NCBI GenBank assembly: GCA_964517495.1
Contig: CAZFER010000011.1
Span: 1 to 64,000, forward strand
Direction: 5' to 3'
Origin: CAZFER01 sp964517495
Lineage (GTDB): Bacteria; Hinthialibacterota; Hinthialibacteria; Hinthialibacterales; Hinthialibacteraceae
Length of the DNA stretch: 64,000 nt
A program made the translations under genes and the position numbers. The notes beneath the pieces were generated by a model, which saw only the letters and a list, made by a program, of their open reading frames with translations, ran no database searches and was not told where the DNA came from. Shown piece by piece: positions 42,734 to 50,929 of the stretch (its first letter is position 1; each line of letters begins with the position of its first letter).

Positions 42734-43057
42734 TTCTTTAATATAAGACGAGCAATCTAATAAGAAGTTCAAATGATTATGAAAGATTAGATGTTTTTTA
42801 GAGATTGAATAAGATTATATTGACAATTGAACATACTTTTTATACAGTCTTTATAGAAAGCATTTAAATTTGGATATTCTATCAAGATTATGCGCATCGG
42901 TGATGATTCTTAATAGTTTAAGATGCTTCTTTCTTTTATTGAACTTTAACCTTCCTCAATTTCTAAATTTAAAGATAACCAAACTTATCACTATTGTCAT
43001 CAATTTTGCCTGTTTCATCCAGGCATATTTCAACTTAAGACATTGGGAGGACATAGC

Positions 43058-45205
43058 ATGAAGTATCAATTTGTATTCGTGTTGTTGTTGGTTTTCGGTA
43101 TCTCAGCTGAGGCGGCAGAAGATCAGAGGATCGACATCACGACCTTTGAATCGGTTGATGATTCAGGGATCACGATGAGTGGGGGTACAGTACCGTTTTC
43201 GATTGTGGATGATCCGTCGATCGATGATGTACCCAAGCATGAAGGTGATTATGCTTTGTACGGTGAGTATGACACAAGCGGAGGTGCATGGGCACAATCG
43301 CGTATCAACCTTGTGAATCCGGTTGATATAACAGGAATGACCGAATTGCATTTTTGGATTTACCTGCTTGATGATTCTCAGCCTCATCATGGTGGAAATT
43401 ACACCATGCGTGTGATGCTTCCCACCGGTCATATGTTAGGAGAGCCTCAAGTTCCGGCTACGGGTGAATGGCATGAGATTGTGTTGCCGATTGACCGTTG
43501 GTCATCGGAAAATGAACTGAGCAGTTTTGATCATCTTCGCATCATTTGGATGCCCGGTGATAACAGCGGGGCCACAGGGCGATTTTACATTGATGAAATA
43601 TACGCTTTCCGTCCTGGTGATACACCGGCATATCGGAATGTATTAGTGTATGGATTCAATGAGACTAATGATGATGGCATTACGCCAAAAGGCTGGGAAG
43701 CCTGGAATGGTGATCCACCTTTGATTGGTGATGGTCTGGTTGATCCGAGCGAAGGTTCCAATTACATGGAATTGATTTTGACTGGAGCTTATCTGAACCA
43801 TGTCCGTACAATTGATGCCTTATCTGATTTTGATGACTGGGATAAGGTTGCGGATGTGATGGTGGATGTGATGATGAGTGATGATTTTAACACATGGGAA
43901 AACTTTTATCTGCATATTTCATCCCCTTCAGGCGGTGGTGTTCGATTGCCTATACGAAGCACAGGCGGATATAAAGGGGAATGGCATACGGTGGGCTGGA
44001 CCGTCGATATGGGGCCACATCTTCCCTCGATTTTGAGTGGTGAAGGATTGACGATTGGTATTATCACTCAAGAAGGTGGAGATGGAGCAGGCTCGAGTAT
44101 TTTTATTGATAATTTAAGAGTTGGTATTCCCACCACTTTTGTACAGGCAACCCGTTCATTTTCCGGTTCTGCCTTTTTGGGTGGTGAAACGTTTGACGTT
44201 GAACTAATAGTTGATCGTGAAGGGGAAGAAGAAGAGATCACTGTTACAGAAACAGTTCCTGAAGGATGGAGTGTTTCTGATATCAGTGATGATGGTACGT
44301 TATCAGGCAATACGATTACTTGGACCATTACATTGGGAACGGGAAGCCACACTCTGACGTATTCGGCTACTGCTCCTGAAAATCCGACAGAAAGCGGTGA
44401 ATGGACAGGTGATGTGGAAGGTGTGGAAACACGAGGTGAAGAATCCTTATTCTTAATTCATTCCACTATGTGGGATCTTCGTGTGGAAGCCCCCTTCAAA
44501 ACGAATACGGTCACGTTGGATGGTGAACTGGGAGCAGATGAATATCAAGGCGCTAATACGTACAGCTTTAATCATGACACATCGGAAGGGAATACTGCAC
44601 CTGGTGTTCATTTGAGCGGGAATGAGTATCCTGCTGATGAGGAAAATGTGACATTTAAAGTATTCCATGACAGTGATTATATTTATGTTGGGCTTGATGT
44701 GGTTGATCCCAGCTTGGAATTTAATGCCAACGCGGATGATGCCTGGCGAAATGACAGCATTGAACTGTATTTGGATGGTAATTTATCACGCTTGGAGGTC
44801 AAAGAACAAAATGCTCAAGGTCCACAGATGACCGTAGCAGGTGATGGGCATTTGTTGGGTGGAAACGACCAGCCAACCCCTATTGAAGCGGATGGATATT
44901 GGTATTCTGAAGACGGCGCGTATTGGGATTATGGCGCTCGGGTGAAGGACGATGATTCCGGATATGTGGTGGAATATCGTTTGAACAAATCCGTCATGCT
45001 GGTACCGAAAGATCGCACCATTGCTGGTTTTGAAATCCTGATGAACAGCAGTGAAGCAGGTGCAGGGGATCGTACGGGCAAATGGGGGTGGTATTCAAGT
45101 GATGAAGAAGGCGTTCCCTTTGAAGCGTGGGACAACGAAACCGGCTGGGGAATCATTGAACTCTTATCCGGTGATACCGCAGTTCCCGATTGGACGTTGT
45201 ATTAA
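43058..45205 (+). CDS. Large secreted carbohydrate-binding-type protein with CBM9-like C-terminus
   Basis: About 715 residues; the signal peptide is YQFVFVLLLVFGISAEA. Two galactose-binding-like beta-sandwich domains occupy about 20-190 and 195-360 (ELHFWIYLLDDSQPHHGGNY; FYIDEIYAFRPGD). A DUF11-like repeat follows (about 370-470, TVTETVPEGWSVSDISDDGT), like those in the 36-39 kb genes. The last 230 residues resemble CBM9 (TLDGELGADEYQGA; YIYVGLDVVDPS; DSIELYLDGN). No glycosidase catalytic site is seen. It probably binds polysaccharide on the cell surface or in the medium. GGAGG lies 7 nt before ATG 43058. A strong terminator follows. Confidence 0.8.
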   Translation: MKYQFVFVLLLVFGISAEAAEDQRIDITTFESVDDSGITMSGGTVPFSIVDDPSIDDVPKHEGDYALYGEYDTSGGAWAQSRINLVNPVDITGMTELHFWIYLLDDSQPHHGGNYTMRVMLPTGHMLGEPQVPATGEWHEIVLPIDRWSSENELSSFDHLRIIWMPGDNSGATGRFYIDEIYAFRPGDTPAYRNVLVYGFNETNDDGITPKGWEAWNGDPPLIGDGLVDPSEGSNYMELILTGAYLNHVRTIDALSDFDDWDKVADVMVDVMMSDDFNTWENFYLHISSPSGGGVRLPIRSTGGYKGEWHTVGWTVDMGPHLPSILSGEGLTIGIITQEGGDGAGSSIFIDNLRVGIPTTFVQATRSFSGSAFLGGETFDVELIVDREGEEEEITVTETVPEGWSVSDISDDGTLSGNTITWTITLGTGSHTLTYSATAPENPTESGEWTGDVEGVETRGEESLFLIHSTMWDLRVEAPFKTNTVTLDGELGADEYQGANTYSFNHDTSEGNTAPGVHLSGNEYPADEENVTFKVFHDSDYIYVGLDVVDPSLEFNANADDAWRNDSIELYLDGNLSRLEVKEQNAQGPQMTVAGDGHLLGGNDQPTPIEADGYWYSEDGAYWDYGARVKDDDSGYVVEYRLNKSVMLVPKDRTIAGFEILMNSSEAGAGDRTGKWGWYSSDEEGVPFEAWDNETGWGIIELLSGDTAVPDWTLY

Positions 45206-45235
45206 TCCTAGTGTAATAATAACTTGTGGTGTTTT

Positions 45236-45266
45236 AAGAGGGCGGTCATTCGACCGCCCTCTTTTT
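45236..45266 (+). terminator. Intrinsic terminator after the CBM9-like gene
   Basis: The perfect 12-bp stem AAGAGGGCGGTC/GACCGCCCTCTT with an ATTC loop is followed by a T run. It can act in both directions and lies between two convergent genes. Confidence 0.93.
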
Positions 45267-45268
45267 AC

Positions 45269-45754
45269 CTAATCCAGCACACTTTCATAGCCGCCCCGTT
45301 GGCCGGGGGTTTCTTCCACCCATACGCGCAGGCGGGAGATGATTCGGTTTGTGTCCCATTGTTTACGGGCTTCGCTAAGCAGGCGATAGAAATACCAGGC
45401 TAAGGATTCACAGGTTATATTCTCCACCGGCAGTTTAACCACTTCATCAGCAGGTACGGAATAAGAGGCTTCATCATCTACAGTGAAATGGAATTGCTTT
45501 TCTTCTTCCCGGCATTGCACGCGGGAATGGTTGGGGATCAGGATTTTCTCATCCAGCCTGTCGCAAATAGCAAGCACCGTATCTTTTAGGAGGAAAAAAT
45601 CAATTAACAGTCCGCCTTGCAGGTTTTCACCTTCCACTTCCACACTCACCATATAATTGTGTCCATGAAGTGTTTCTCGTCCATTATGGAAGAGAGTAAA
45701 ATGGGCTGCAGAAAACTTGAGGTACTGTTTTTCAATGCGGATCAAAAAGGGCAT
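45269..45754 (-). CDS. 6-pyruvoyl-tetrahydropterin synthase/QueD-family enzyme (PTPS-III-like)
   Basis: A 161-residue T-fold enzyme. The zinc histidines are in FSAAHFTLF and TLHGHNYMVSVEVEG. The catalytic Cys of QueD/PTPS-II, usually a few residues before HGH, is missing; the site reads ETLHGH, matching the ExxHGH pattern of PTPS-III enzymes. Those replace dihydroneopterin aldolase (FolB) in folate synthesis. CESLAWYFYRLL near residue 115 corresponds to the conserved 'PTsEnlA' region. QueD-like activity is therefore less likely. It lies 21 bp downstream of the SDR gene. Confidence 0.8.
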   Translation of the reverse strand: MPFLIRIEKQYLKFSAAHFTLFHNGRETLHGHNYMVSVEVEGENLQGGLLIDFFLLKDTVLAICDRLDEKILIPNHSRVQCREEEKQFHFTVDDEASYSVPADEVVKLPVENITCESLAWYFYRLLSEARKQWDTNRIISRLRVWVEETPGQRGGYESVLD

Positions 45755-45775
45755 GGTGTCCAGTCCATTTCTGGT

Positions 45776-46504
45776 TTATTCATTGCTGTGTACTTCGATG
45801 ATTGAACCGGTCATCCGGCCGGATTGGCTTTCATCCGCGAGGAAAAAGATCACCTTGGCAATATCATCCGGTTTGGTTTGAGTTTGTAGAAAAGGCGCGG
45901 CATCATGCAGCATTTTGGTATCAACCGCCCCGGGTGCCACACAATTTACTCTGATCCCGTGTTCTTTCCCCTCAACTGCAAGCCCTTCTGTATAACCGAC
46001 CACCCCATGTTTGGCGGCGACATAGGAACTGAAACCAGGGAATTTTTCCGTTCCCCGAATTCCAGCTAGCGAGCTGATATTGACGATCGATCCACCTTTT
46101 TTAGTTTTTTTCATTTGTTGAAAGGCTTCCCGGGTGCATAGAAAGGTTCCGTCCAAATTCACTTTTTGCTGGAGTTTCCACTCATCATAACTGGTCTCAT
46201 CAACTGGTTTAACCACGATCGCTCCGGCGTTGTTGATTAAAATGTCAACTGGTCCAAAATGATCCAATGCGGTTTGAAACAATCGAATGACATCGGTTTC
46301 ATTGGTGACATCAGCCGTCACCGCCAGGGCTGAACCTTCGCCTGTTTTGTCATTGATGGTCTTGGCGACTTCATGTAATTCTGACTCCGTCCGGCTTGAA
46401 ATGACCACCTTGGCGCCTTGCTGGGCAAATAACAGGGCGGTTGCCGCACCAATGCCACGTCCTCCACCTGTGATAATCGCAATATTCCCCTCTAATCGTT
46501 TCAC
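45776..46504 (-). CDS. Short-chain dehydrogenase/reductase
   Basis: About 242 residues. The NAD(P)-binding IITGGGRGIGAATALLFA is at the N-terminus, NNAG in DILINNAGAIVV, and the catalytic Ser/Tyr/Lys in IVNISSLAGIRG and SSYVAAKHGVVGY. This is a classical SDR, similar to 3-oxoacyl-ACP reductases and to sugar or pteridine reductases. I place the start at GTG 46504 because a perfect AGGAGG lies 6 nt upstream; the frame is open for 45 more codons. The adjacency to the PTPS gene raises pteridine reduction as a possibility, without proof. Confidence 0.87.
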   Translation of the reverse strand: MKRLEGNIAIITGGGRGIGAATALLFAQQGAKVVISSRTESELHEVAKTINDKTGEGSALAVTADVTNETDVIRLFQTALDHFGPVDILINNAGAIVVKPVDETSYDEWKLQQKVNLDGTFLCTREAFQQMKKTKKGGSIVNISSLAGIRGTEKFPGFSSYVAAKHGVVGYTEGLAVEGKEHGIRVNCVAPGAVDTKMLHDAAPFLQTQTKPDDIAKVIFFLADESQSGRMTGSIIEVHSNE

Positions 46505-46662
46505 AAAAGACCTCCTGATCTTTTTTGGTTTATTATATCTCTGATTATTGACAGTTCCTATTATTTGTGTAACCGTTTTGTTTGAAAACTCAACGATGAA
46601 GGGAAAACGATCCTGAATGATCAGATTCCCCGAACGCATTATAAAATAGTGGGAGAAGAATT

Positions 46663-47988
46663 ATGGTTGAAAAGAAAAACATAAACCGGCGCCACTTTTT
46701 GTCCACCTCGGCCAAATCCACGGCGGCGGGAATCACCGCCTTTCATATCATGCCCAATTCCATTTTCGCCGCACCGAACCGGCCTGCTCCCAGCGATACG
46801 CTGGTATTAGGGCACATTGGTATCGGCGGGCGAGGGCGTGGATTTTTACGCCCGGGTTGGTCGTTGCATTTGTGTGATATCGATAAAAACCGGCTGGAAC
46901 AGGCCGCCAAACGCGCCAGTGGGAACAACGAGGAATTGCGCCAAAAAATCAAACTGTACAATGACTATCGTAACCTGCTGGATCAAAAGGATATAGACGC
47001 GGTATTCGTTGCCTCTCCTGACCATTGGCACGCGCTGCATACCATTCACGCTTGTGAAGCGGGCAAGGATGTGTATGTGGAAAAACCTGCCTGCAAAACC
47101 ATTGAAGAGGGACGCGCCATGGTGGAAGCCGCTGAACGCTATGCCCGCGTGGTACAAGTTGGCTCACAAGGCCGCTCACAGGAAGGGGCTTATCATGGCC
47201 ATAAATATATCGCCAATGGCCAGATTGGGCGCGTCAAAGAGGTTCGCTGCTGGCACTATCCAACCCCTTCCGGAAGTTGGGTTCCTAACACTCCTCCACC
47301 CCCTGAGTTAGATTATGAAAAGTGGGTGGGACCTGCGCGCTGGATTTCCTATAACCGCAGCCGCACGCATGGTGCTTTTCGCTGGATGCAATTCACGGGC
47401 GCCGGTCAGATTCGTGATCGCGGCGCACACGTGATGAGCGTGGCCATGTGGATTATGGACGGTGATAATACCGGTCCAGTTACGGTAGAAGCAACAGGCA
47501 AGCCCCACCACGAAGGGATTTATGATTCACCAGTTCATATGAAAGTGGTTTACGAGTTCAAGGATCCTGATTGGACTTTGATTTGGGCTCAGCCCGGCGA
47601 ACCCCATGAAGAAGGATTTGATTGGCCGCGCCGATCATATGGCGCCAACTATATCGGCGACAAAGGCAATTTGATCATCACCTATGGCGACACCGCTCAT
47701 ACTGACACGGAACAAAAAGCCAAGGATTATGAAGTCCCGGAAATTGGTGTTGAGGTCTTTCATAGCCCGGGGCATCGTGAAAACTTTTTTGATTGCATTA
47801 AAACACGGGAAAAACCGATTATGCATATCGAGGCCGGTCATCGGGTTGCCACCCTCTGCATTTTGGGGAACCTGGCCAATAACCTCGGGCGTAAACTCCA
47901 TTGGGATCCGGTCAATGAAAAGGTAATAGGCGACGAAGAAGCCAACCGCCTGCTCAGCCGTCCAGGCCGGGGAGAGTGGCATATATAA
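46663..47988 (+). CDS. Gfo/Idh/MocA-family oxidoreductase with export signal
   Basis: A 441-residue enzyme. The Tat-type N-terminus is KNINRRHFLSTSAKSTAAGI. The Rossmann motif is GHIGIGGRGRGF, followed by ASPDHWHALHTIHACEAGKD and VYVEKPACKTIEEGRA with the family's EKP Lys. It has IRDRGAHVMSVAMWIMDGD in the C-terminal domain. It resembles the paralogue at 34.7 kb in layout but is only distantly similar. It may act on sugars or cyclitols outside the cytoplasm. The HEAT-repeat gene follows 105 bp downstream. Confidence 0.9.
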   Translation: MVEKKNINRRHFLSTSAKSTAAGITAFHIMPNSIFAAPNRPAPSDTLVLGHIGIGGRGRGFLRPGWSLHLCDIDKNRLEQAAKRASGNNEELRQKIKLYNDYRNLLDQKDIDAVFVASPDHWHALHTIHACEAGKDVYVEKPACKTIEEGRAMVEAAERYARVVQVGSQGRSQEGAYHGHKYIANGQIGRVKEVRCWHYPTPSGSWVPNTPPPPELDYEKWVGPARWISYNRSRTHGAFRWMQFTGAGQIRDRGAHVMSVAMWIMDGDNTGPVTVEATGKPHHEGIYDSPVHMKVVYEFKDPDWTLIWAQPGEPHEEGFDWPRRSYGANYIGDKGNLIITYGDTAHTDTEQKAKDYEVPEIGVEVFHSPGHRENFFDCIKTREKPIMHIEAGHRVATLCILGNLANNLGRKLHWDPVNEKVIGDEEANRLLSRPGRGEWHI

Positions 47989-48093
47989 ATAGAATGAGCA
48001 GTGAAGGAGGGCGTGGTATCCCACGCTAAGAAATGGATTGCCATAACGGCATGATGCAAATCAGCAAAATTAGAAGAAAAAGGAGAAAAACCT

Positions 48094-49029
48094 ATGCCGG
48101 CCACATTAACCGATAATGATAAAAAGTTTCTGGCGGATATTCAAAATGAAGACGATAACGTTAAACTGGCGGCTTGGACCAGCGCGGCTGAAATGAGCCC
48201 TGCGGTCATCGAGTCGCTTTGTGAACTTTTGGTGCATGACGATATGCATATCGCCAAAGCCGCTGATGAAGCCTTGGAAGAGATCACCCATTCAGTGGGC
48301 AAGGAATTGTCCGGCCCCAAATGGAAAGCTGTTAGTGGGGAGTATTTACGTGTTGCTGAACGCGATTATCCTGAATTACCACGCGAAAAGGCCTTGGATC
48401 ATATATGGATGAAATCCATCGCCTTGCGTCATCTTTCCCTGATTGGTGATGACAAAGCAGTCAAAGCCGCAGCCAAATGGCTGGATGACCTTGACCTGCG
48501 TGAAGAAGCGATTTTTTGTATCCAGCGCATCCCCGGCGATGCGGCGACGGAAGCACTGGTCAAAGCGTTGAAAGAATGCCCCGACGACTTTAAACCGCGC
48601 ATTTTAGCCGCCCTGGGCCAACGCGCCGATCCTGCCGCGGCCAACGCCACTGCCTCTGAAATATCCAACAACAACACTGAAATCGCCATTGCTGCGATGG
48701 ACGCCACCGCCCGTATTGGAGTAAAACCATCTGTCGATGTGAGTCCACCAGAATTTGAATCACTCTCCTATCGTAACAAAAAAGCTTTCGTGGACGCATT
48801 ACTGCGCTATTTTGATAGCCAGGCTGAACAAGGTGAAGTGAAAGATGCCGTCAACATCTTCAAAGCCGTGCTCAACCAAGCCGAAGATGAACACCTGCGC
48901 AGCGCCGCGATCGTCAGCCTATCCAAGGTAGGCAACGCGGAAGCCACGAACGCCATAAAATCTGCCCTCGAAGACCAAGCCTATATCGTAAGAATCACCG
49001 CCGAAAAGGCGTTGGAGAAGCTGGGGTAG
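48094..49029 (+). CDS. HEAT-repeat protein
   Basis: A 311-residue helical-repeat protein. Units of about 30 residues alternate a polar and a hydrophobic helix (DNVKLAAWTSAAEM, MHIAKAADEALEEI, LRSAAIVSLSKVGNAEA, YIVRITAEKALEKL). This is typical of HEAT/PBS-lyase-like scaffolds. No enzyme motif or signal peptide is present. It follows the Gfo/Idh/MocA gene and ends at a terminator, so the two may share a transcript. A protein-binding role is likely. Confidence 0.8.
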   Translation: MPATLTDNDKKFLADIQNEDDNVKLAAWTSAAEMSPAVIESLCELLVHDDMHIAKAADEALEEITHSVGKELSGPKWKAVSGEYLRVAERDYPELPREKALDHIWMKSIALRHLSLIGDDKAVKAAAKWLDDLDLREEAIFCIQRIPGDAATEALVKALKECPDDFKPRILAALGQRADPAAANATASEISNNNTEIAIAAMDATARIGVKPSVDVSPPEFESLSYRNKKAFVDALLRYFDSQAEQGEVKDAVNIFKAVLNQAEDEHLRSAAIVSLSKVGNAEATNAIKSALEDQAYIVRITAEKALEKLG

Positions 49030-49067
49030 TATAAATCCAAGCGGATATTAGCAAGATAAATTGAACG

Positions 49068-49099
49068 GGCCGATTCATGGATGTGAATCGGCCTTGTTT
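49068..49099 (+). terminator. Intrinsic terminator after the HEAT-repeat gene
   Basis: The 10-bp stem GGCCGATTCA/TGAATCGGCC with a 6-nt loop is followed by TTGTTTCT. The T run is interrupted, but the stem is strong. Confidence 0.8.
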
Positions 49100-49316
49100 C
49101 TATAATAATAGGACCAGGTGGCAGTGTTATTCCCAGCGTTCCTCATTCTCGAATCGAGCTAAATTTGGCGCTCACAGGCGGGAAAAAAGGTATTCACGCT
49201 TCGCATTGATACAGGGAAGCGTACCGAAAGATGGGGATGCCCCGGAACCCATCGGAAGGGAACTCTTGACGGGGCAAGGGTATAACCCCATAGTTAGCGA
49301 AATCGCTAAATAGCGT

Positions 49317-49424
49317 TTAGGCCAGTTTATCTTCCAACGTTTTGAGCAACTCTTTATGCTTGGCCGGATTTCTGATATGGCTTAATACCAGGTTGATTTC
49401 ATGAGTTAAAACGCCTTGACTTAT
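49317..49424 (-). pseudogene. C-terminal remnant of an unrecognised protein
   Basis: On the minus strand this frame reads GVLTHEINLVLSHIRNPAKH then KELLKTLEDKLA and a stop. It looks like a genuine helical protein end in codon use. There is no start codon, and an in-frame stop lies just upstream, inside the fic operator region. I cannot name the family. It suggests that fic was inserted beside a lost gene. Confidence 0.3.
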
Positions 49425-49478
49425 AACTCATGAATAGGCTATATTTTGAGTTATAAAGGGAGATTTTATAACTCATGA
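49399..49478 (+). promoter_or_regulatory. fic promoter with four phased operator half-sites
   Basis: TTGACT (49416-49421) and TATATT (49440-49445) form a promoter with an 18-bp spacer. Over it lie four copies of TTATAACTCATGA in alternating orientation: inverted at 49399-49411 (one mismatch area), direct at 49421-49433, inverted at 49444-49456, direct at 49466-49478. Centres are 22-23 bp apart, close to two helical turns. The last copy covers the ATG of fic. This looks like an operator for a dimeric repressor binding cooperatively, possibly Fic itself through its C-terminal winged helix. Confidence 0.72.
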
Positions 49479-50608
49479 TATGGAACTGGCAACAGGGCGA
49501 TTGGCCCCATTTTCGATGGGATAAGAAGGCTCTGGCAAAAGCCGAAGAGCAATTCCTGCGTCAGTCCGGCGTGTTGATTGGTGCTGCCAGGCATTTCAAT
49601 GAAGATGATAAGAACCTGTTTGTTGTTGATCTTATCACCGTGGAAGCTGTCAAAACGTCCGAAATTGAGGGAGAATACCTCAACCGGGAAAGTGTTCAGT
49701 CTTCCATTCTGCGTAATTTTGGCCTGGATACGGACTATCGCCGTATTCCACCTGCCGAGCGCGGGATAGCGGATATGATGACGGATTTATACAAGAACTT
49801 CGATAAACCGCTCTCGCATTCCACCCTATACCGCTGGCACAAAATGCTGACCAACGGCAGGCAGGACTTGAAAGATCTTGGCCGCTACCGGAGACATACA
49901 GACCCGATGCAGGTTGTATCCGGCAGATTGGATAAGCCAAAGGTTCATTTTGAAGCACCGCCTTCCAAGGATATAAAAAGGGAAATGGATGCGTTCATGG
50001 CATGGTGGAAGGCCACGTCCCCCGGCAGCAAAAATCCCCTGCCAGCCTTAACGCGCACCGGAATAGCGCATTTGTATTTTGTATGCATTCACCCGTTCGA
50101 AGATGGAAACGGACGGATAGGCCGCGCACTGGCGGAAAAGTCTCTTGCGGAATATCAGGGTGAACCAACCCTGATAGCGTTATCCCAGACAATTGAGCGC
50201 AACCGTAAAGCCTATTATGAGGCTCTGGAACACAATAATAAGGATAATGAAATCACCGGCTGGCTGGCTTTTTTCTCCAGTACTGTTCTGGAAGCACAGG
50301 ATTATTCGCTAGATATGATCGACTTTCTGATCGAAAAAACCAAACTTCATGACAGGGTAAGAGGCCAACTGAATGAACGGCAGAGTAAAGTATTGGAACG
50401 CATGTTCCGCGAGGGGCCGGGCGGGTTCAAAGGCGGCTTGAGCGCAGAAAACTATATCAGCATTACAGGCGCGTCCCGCGCCACGGCAACCCGCGACTTG
50501 CAGGACCTTGTAGAAAAAAGCGTATTGCTCAAAAAAGGCAAGCTGAAAAGCACACGTTATCACCTGAATGTGAAGTTACGCAAACGCGCTGCAAAAGCCC
50601 CGGCGTAA
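49475..50608 (+). CDS. Fic-domain AMP-transferase with DUF4172 and winged-helix domains
   Basis: A 377-residue protein. The N-terminal DUF4172-like part is WQQGDWPHFRWDKKALAKAE. An inhibitory helix motif S/TxxxE(G/N) appears as TSEIEGE, which normally blocks ATP binding (class II Fic). The Fic core carries HPFEDGNGRIGRAL, the full HPFx(D/E)GNGRxxR active site. The C-terminal 70 residues form a winged helix (ITGASRATATRDLQDLVEKS). Such proteins AMPylate Ser/Thr/Tyr of targets, or remove AMP. Base composition is richer in GC than flanking genes, and IS-like debris lies next to it, so recent transfer is likely. Confidence 0.93.
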   Translation: MIWNWQQGDWPHFRWDKKALAKAEEQFLRQSGVLIGAARHFNEDDKNLFVVDLITVEAVKTSEIEGEYLNRESVQSSILRNFGLDTDYRRIPPAERGIADMMTDLYKNFDKPLSHSTLYRWHKMLTNGRQDLKDLGRYRRHTDPMQVVSGRLDKPKVHFEAPPSKDIKREMDAFMAWWKATSPGSKNPLPALTRTGIAHLYFVCIHPFEDGNGRIGRALAEKSLAEYQGEPTLIALSQTIERNRKAYYEALEHNNKDNEITGWLAFFSSTVLEAQDYSLDMIDFLIEKTKLHDRVRGQLNERQSKVLERMFREGPGGFKGGLSAENYISITGASRATATRDLQDLVEKSVLLKKGKLKSTRYHLNVKLRKRAAKAPA

Positions 50609-50645
50609 GGTGGCGATGATTTATCAGACTGGGCGACGGGAAGAG

Positions 50646-50720
50646 GGTGCCGATTTAACCGAAATAGGCAAGTGGCTGATTTTAACCGGAATCGGTGGCC
50701 GATTTGGAGTGGAATATGCA
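50646..50720. mobile_element. IS21-like end repeats, remnant
   Basis: Three degenerate units follow each other: GTGCCGATTTAACCGAAAT, GTGGCTGATTTTAACCGGAA and GTGGCCGATTTGGAGTGGAA, spaced by about 24-25 bp. IS21-family insertion sequences carry such multiple repeats of the type 'TGGCCGATTTnAACCGGAAT' at their ends. No transposase (istA/istB) is nearby, so only an end is left. It lies right after fic. Confidence 0.55.
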
Positions 50721-50800
50721 ATAAGAATCTTATAACTCTTCTGTGGTCGAAAAGTAATTCATGATATCCATGCTCTGATGAGGGATGCCTATTATATAAA

Positions 50801-50929
50801 TCAAGACTCCTGATCCAGTTCGGATAGAATCTTTTCTATTGAATAGTCTTCCACAAATTCAACCGCGTTCAGCTTCTTCCGCTCCTTTTTATGCTGGTAT
50901 AAGCCGTGTTTCCAATAGTCTGCTCTCAT
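50801..50929 (-). CDS. Small basic protein coupled to the upstream secreted-protein gene
   Basis: A 42-codon frame reading MRADYWKHGLYQHKKERKK, then an acidic amphipathic stretch (VEFVEDYSIEKILSELDQES), then TGA. Its ATG overlaps the stop of the upstream secreted-protein gene as ATGA, the classic sign of translational coupling. It has no signal peptide. The basic-then-acidic layout and good codon use support a real product, but I recognise no family. It could also be a degraded remnant of a longer gene. Confidence 0.4.
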   Translation of the reverse strand: MRADYWKHGLYQHKKERKKLNAVEFVEDYSIEKILSELDQES

